Part shown: piece after piece, positions 6,069 through 7,835 of the stretch
Position numbering within the stretch: the stretch's first letter is position 1
Layout: each line of letters opens with the position of its first letter
Origin: Chloroflexota bacterium
GTDB taxonomy: Bacteria; Chloroflexota; Anaerolineae; Ardenticatenales; Ardenticatenaceae
NCBI GenBank assembly: GCA_003520455.1
Contig: DOUV01000926.1
Span: 1 to 7,835 of the forward strand
Direction of reading: 5' to 3'
Length of the DNA stretch: 7,835 nucleotides
Notes under the pieces: model-generated
What the model saw: the letters and a program-made list of their open reading frames with translations, nothing else
The model's database searches: none
What the model was told of the DNA's origin: nothing
Program-made: the position numbers and the translations under genes

Positions 6069-7133
6069 ATGCCAGAGAAGAACGATCGCGAAGAACGGAT
6101 GTTTACGCTGGTCAAGGAACTGACCGAGCTTCCCGGCCCGATCGGGCGCGAGGAGAAGGTCCTGGCGTATCTCGAAGAGCACTGGGGGAGCCGTGTGGTG
6201 CGTATCGAGCGCGATGGGATCGGGAACCTGATTGCACGCGTTGGTGGGCGCGGCCCGAAGTTACTGGTTGACGCCCACGCAGACGAAATCTGCCTGATGG
6301 TCCAGTCGATCACTCCCGACGGCTTTCTGCGCCTATCCCAGTGGAACCGGCACCCGCAGAGTGTACCCGGTTGGCTCTATCCGATCGGCCAGCCCGCGCT
6401 CGTCATCGGCCGCAATAGCTCGGTACAGGGCTTCTTCGCGGCGCAGACCGGACACATCGCTAATGCGCACCCTGCCGGGTCGGCGGAACGGCCCTGGAAC
6501 GACATCTTCATCGACATCGGGGCCACCAGTGCGGACGAGGCGCGCTCCTGGGGGATCCAGATTGGGAACCGTGCAATCTGGACGCCGCAGACACGCCGGG
6601 TGGGCCACTATATTACCGGCAAGGCCATGGACAACCGTGTCGCAATCGCTATCATGGCACTCCTCCTGGAAGAGATCGACCCTGAGGCATTGAACTTTGA
6701 ACTGGCCTACTCGGTCACCGTCCAGGAAGAAAACGGGTGTACGGGCGCTCTGTCGCTCTGTCTGAGGGAGGGCTTTCATCAGGCCATTGCCATCGACGTC
6801 GGATTGAGCGGCGATCTACCGCTCGAGGGCCTGAATTTCATGCCTGTGCGGCTCGGGGGTGGTCCGACGCTGGTTCACAAGGATTGGGTGCATTACGACC
6901 CGCATCTCACCGACCAACTGCTCGACCATGCGGAGCGGGCCGGCATCCCGGTGCAACATGCCATCTTCCATAACTATGGCAGCGACGGCGGCGCATTTAT
7001 ACGGCAGGGGATTCGCACCGCGCTCCTCGCCTTTCCCTGCCGCTATACCCACAGCCCGTTCGAGACAGTCGCACTCTCCGACCTCTTGCTGTCGGTCGAC
7101 CTGTTGAAGGAATTCCTGACGCGCCGGCTATAG
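6069..7133 (+). CDS. M42-family metallo-aminopeptidase (glutamyl aminopeptidase/FrvX-like)
   Basis: A 354-residue protein, the usual length for peptidase family M42, cytosolic dinuclear-metal aminopeptidases that often form tetrahedral dodecamers and trim short peptides. All expected metal-site residues are visible: H70 in DAHADEI (68-74), bridging D188 in KAMDNRV (185-191), the glutamate pair E220/E221 in VQEENG (218-223; first catalytic, second a ligand by family analogy), D243 in AIDVGLSGD (241-249), and H328 in YTHSP (326-330). The region from about 80 to 175 between the first two ligands is the inserted beta-domain of M42 proteins. DAHADEI replaces the commoner AH/GHMDEIG. The start has an ideal ribosome binding site. 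Some relatives are annotated as endoglucanases or deblocking aminopeptidases; specificity cannot be read from sequence. It follows a GntR-type regulator on the same strand but 700 bases away. No truncation is seen. Confidence 0.9.
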   Translation: MPEKNDREERMFTLVKELTELPGPIGREEKVLAYLEEHWGSRVVRIERDGIGNLIARVGGRGPKLLVDAHADEICLMVQSITPDGFLRLSQWNRHPQSVPGWLYPIGQPALVIGRNSSVQGFFAAQTGHIANAHPAGSAERPWNDIFIDIGATSADEARSWGIQIGNRAIWTPQTRRVGHYITGKAMDNRVAIAIMALLLEEIDPEALNFELAYSVTVQEENGCTGALSLCLREGFHQAIAIDVGLSGDLPLEGLNFMPVRLGGGPTLVHKDWVHYDPHLTDQLLDHAERAGIPVQHAIFHNYGSDGGAFIRQGIRTALLAFPCRYTHSPFETVALSDLLLSVDLLKEFLTRRL

Positions 7134-7198
7134 CCGCACCTGCGCCTTTCGTTGGTGCGACGTGCCTGGTGTACGTGCCACACCACAAGTCAAACAAA

Positions 7199-7247
7199 CC
7201 CTGTTGGTGTCCTCGCGCGGCTCGGCTGCGCGAAGACACGAACAGGG
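7199..7247. terminator. Long 20-bp stem-loop between peptidase and membrane protein genes
   Basis: Positions 7199-7218 pair with 7228-7247 at 18 of 20 positions around a 9-base loop (GGCTCGGCT). It lies 66 bases after the peptidase stop and 20 before the next start. No T-run follows on the plus strand; on the minus strand the stem is followed by TTTGTTTGACTTG. It may terminate, separate or attenuate transcription between the two genes. Confidence 0.55.
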
Positions 7248-7283
7248 CACACAGGTCAGAGCCCGATGTGAACAAGGCACACA
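7240..7283 (+). repeat. Short direct repeat spanning the start of the ANKH-like gene
   Basis: GAACAGGGCACACA (7240-7253) recurs as GAACAAGGCACACA (7270-7283) with one mismatch, 30 bases apart, about three helical turns. The second copy overlaps the first codons of the membrane protein gene. It could be a pair of regulator sites or chance. Confidence 0.3.
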
Positions 7284-7835
7284 CGCTCACGCAAGGACGG
7301 ATTTTTCGGTTTTGGGCGCCGCTGGCAGCGGTGTGGCTGATTCTGGCAGCGGAGCAACCCTCGGCCGCCGCCGTTATTGCGCGCCTGCCCGACGCAACCA
7401 CACATCTCGCAGCGTTTGGGCTCAGCTTCTCACTCGTTCTGATTGTCGAGAGTCCGGTCACCATGCTCCTGACCGCGACGACGGCACTCGCCACGCACCA
7501 ACAAGCATATCGCCGCCTGCTTCTCTTTGCCCACATCCTCGTGCTGGTGACGACCGTGGCCCACCTCCTTCTCGGGCTCACACCCGCCTACCCCTTCGTC
7601 CTCCGCCGGTGGATCGGCGTGCCGGAAAACGTGATTGGGCCGGCACAGACTGTTTTCCTCCTGATGCTCCCCTGGACGGCCATGGTTGCCTACCGCCGCT
7701 TTTACGAAGGTATTCTGATTCACTATGGTCATCCGAAGCGGGTAAGCGCCGCGCAGCTCGTACGCCTGGTGACAGCACTTTTCGTGTTAGTCAGCGGGCT
7801 TGGGCTCGCCCGTTGGTCCGGGGCCGCCGTCGCCG
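7268..7835 (+). CDS. ANKH-like (progressive ankylosis family) membrane transporter, N-terminal part
   Basis: The frame from GTG 7268 stays open to the window edge, giving 189 residues of a gene that continues outside. It is clearly an integral membrane protein, with hydrophobic segments at about residues 13-28, 46-70, 85-103, 125-140 and 163-180. Sequence order (RFWAPLAAVWLILAAEQP, IARLPDATTHLAAFG, a VESPVTMLL segment, the LPWTAMVAYRRFYEGILI stretch and then RLVTALF) resembles the ANKH family of the MOP/MATE-like transporter superfamily. Animal ANKH exports pyrophosphate precursors, ATP or citrate; the substrate of bacterial members is not established to my knowledge. GTG 7268 is the only near start; an ATG two bases earlier is followed directly by a stop. 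The ribosome binding site is weak (AGGT about 10 bases upstream). A stem-loop separates it from the peptidase gene, so co-transcription is uncertain. Family assignment is from memory of motifs. Confidence 0.75.
   Translation, partial: MNKAHTLTQGRIFRFWAPLAAVWLILAAEQPSAAAVIARLPDATTHLAAFGLSFSLVLIVESPVTMLLTATTALATHQQAYRRLLLFAHILVLVTTVAHLLLGLTPAYPFVLRRWIGVPENVIGPAQTVFLLMLPWTAMVAYRRFYEGILIHYGHPKRVSAAQLVRLVTALFVLVSGLGLARWSGAAVA

Overview
This GC-rich bacterial window reads like a chromosomal region with an accessory or decaying left half and ordinary metabolic genes on the right. The broken conjugation-type ATPase resembles ones I associate with Chloroflexota (Sphaerobacter/Thermomicrobia-like genomes), and the C-rich/G-rich intergenic hairpin fits such genomes. 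The taxonomic guess is an inference from recalled family resemblance and is not secure.

Layout, left to right. Positions 1-249 hold only an uncertain gene tail and the leader of a small NTF2/SnoaL-like protein gene (250-633, +). Facing it on the minus strand is a decayed TraG/VirD4/HerA-like ATPase gene (about 623-1354). It keeps a Walker A motif but is interrupted by an in-frame TAG, after which recognisable sequence continues. A short gap with a 16-bp perfect palindrome separates it from a large plus-strand gene (1443-3311). That gene encodes a 622-residue protein of unknown function with a possible TULIP-like (lipid-binding-like) body and a Cys/His-rich C-terminal tail.

Positions 3312-4086 carry no convincing gene but much repeat structure: a C-rich/G-rich stem-loop, a pair of inverted repeats bounding about 290 bp, and nested direct repeats of 38 and 25 bp. 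Next comes a small zinc-ribbon-like protein gene (4165-4441) whose two halves lie in different frames, as if one G had been gained.

The right half starts with a well-formed sigma-70-type promoter and a GntR/FCD-family regulator (4635-5360, +), followed by about 700 bp without a clear gene. An M42-family metallo-aminopeptidase with a complete metal site follows (6069-7133, +). After a strong 20-bp stem-loop, the window ends inside a membrane protein resembling the ANKH (progressive ankylosis) family of the MOP superfamily (7268 onward). The regulator may control the peptidase, since they are neighbours on one strand, but the long gap argues against a simple operon. I see no complete multi-gene defence or biosynthetic system. 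The least explained pieces are the large TULIP-like protein and the repeat-rich tract downstream of it.
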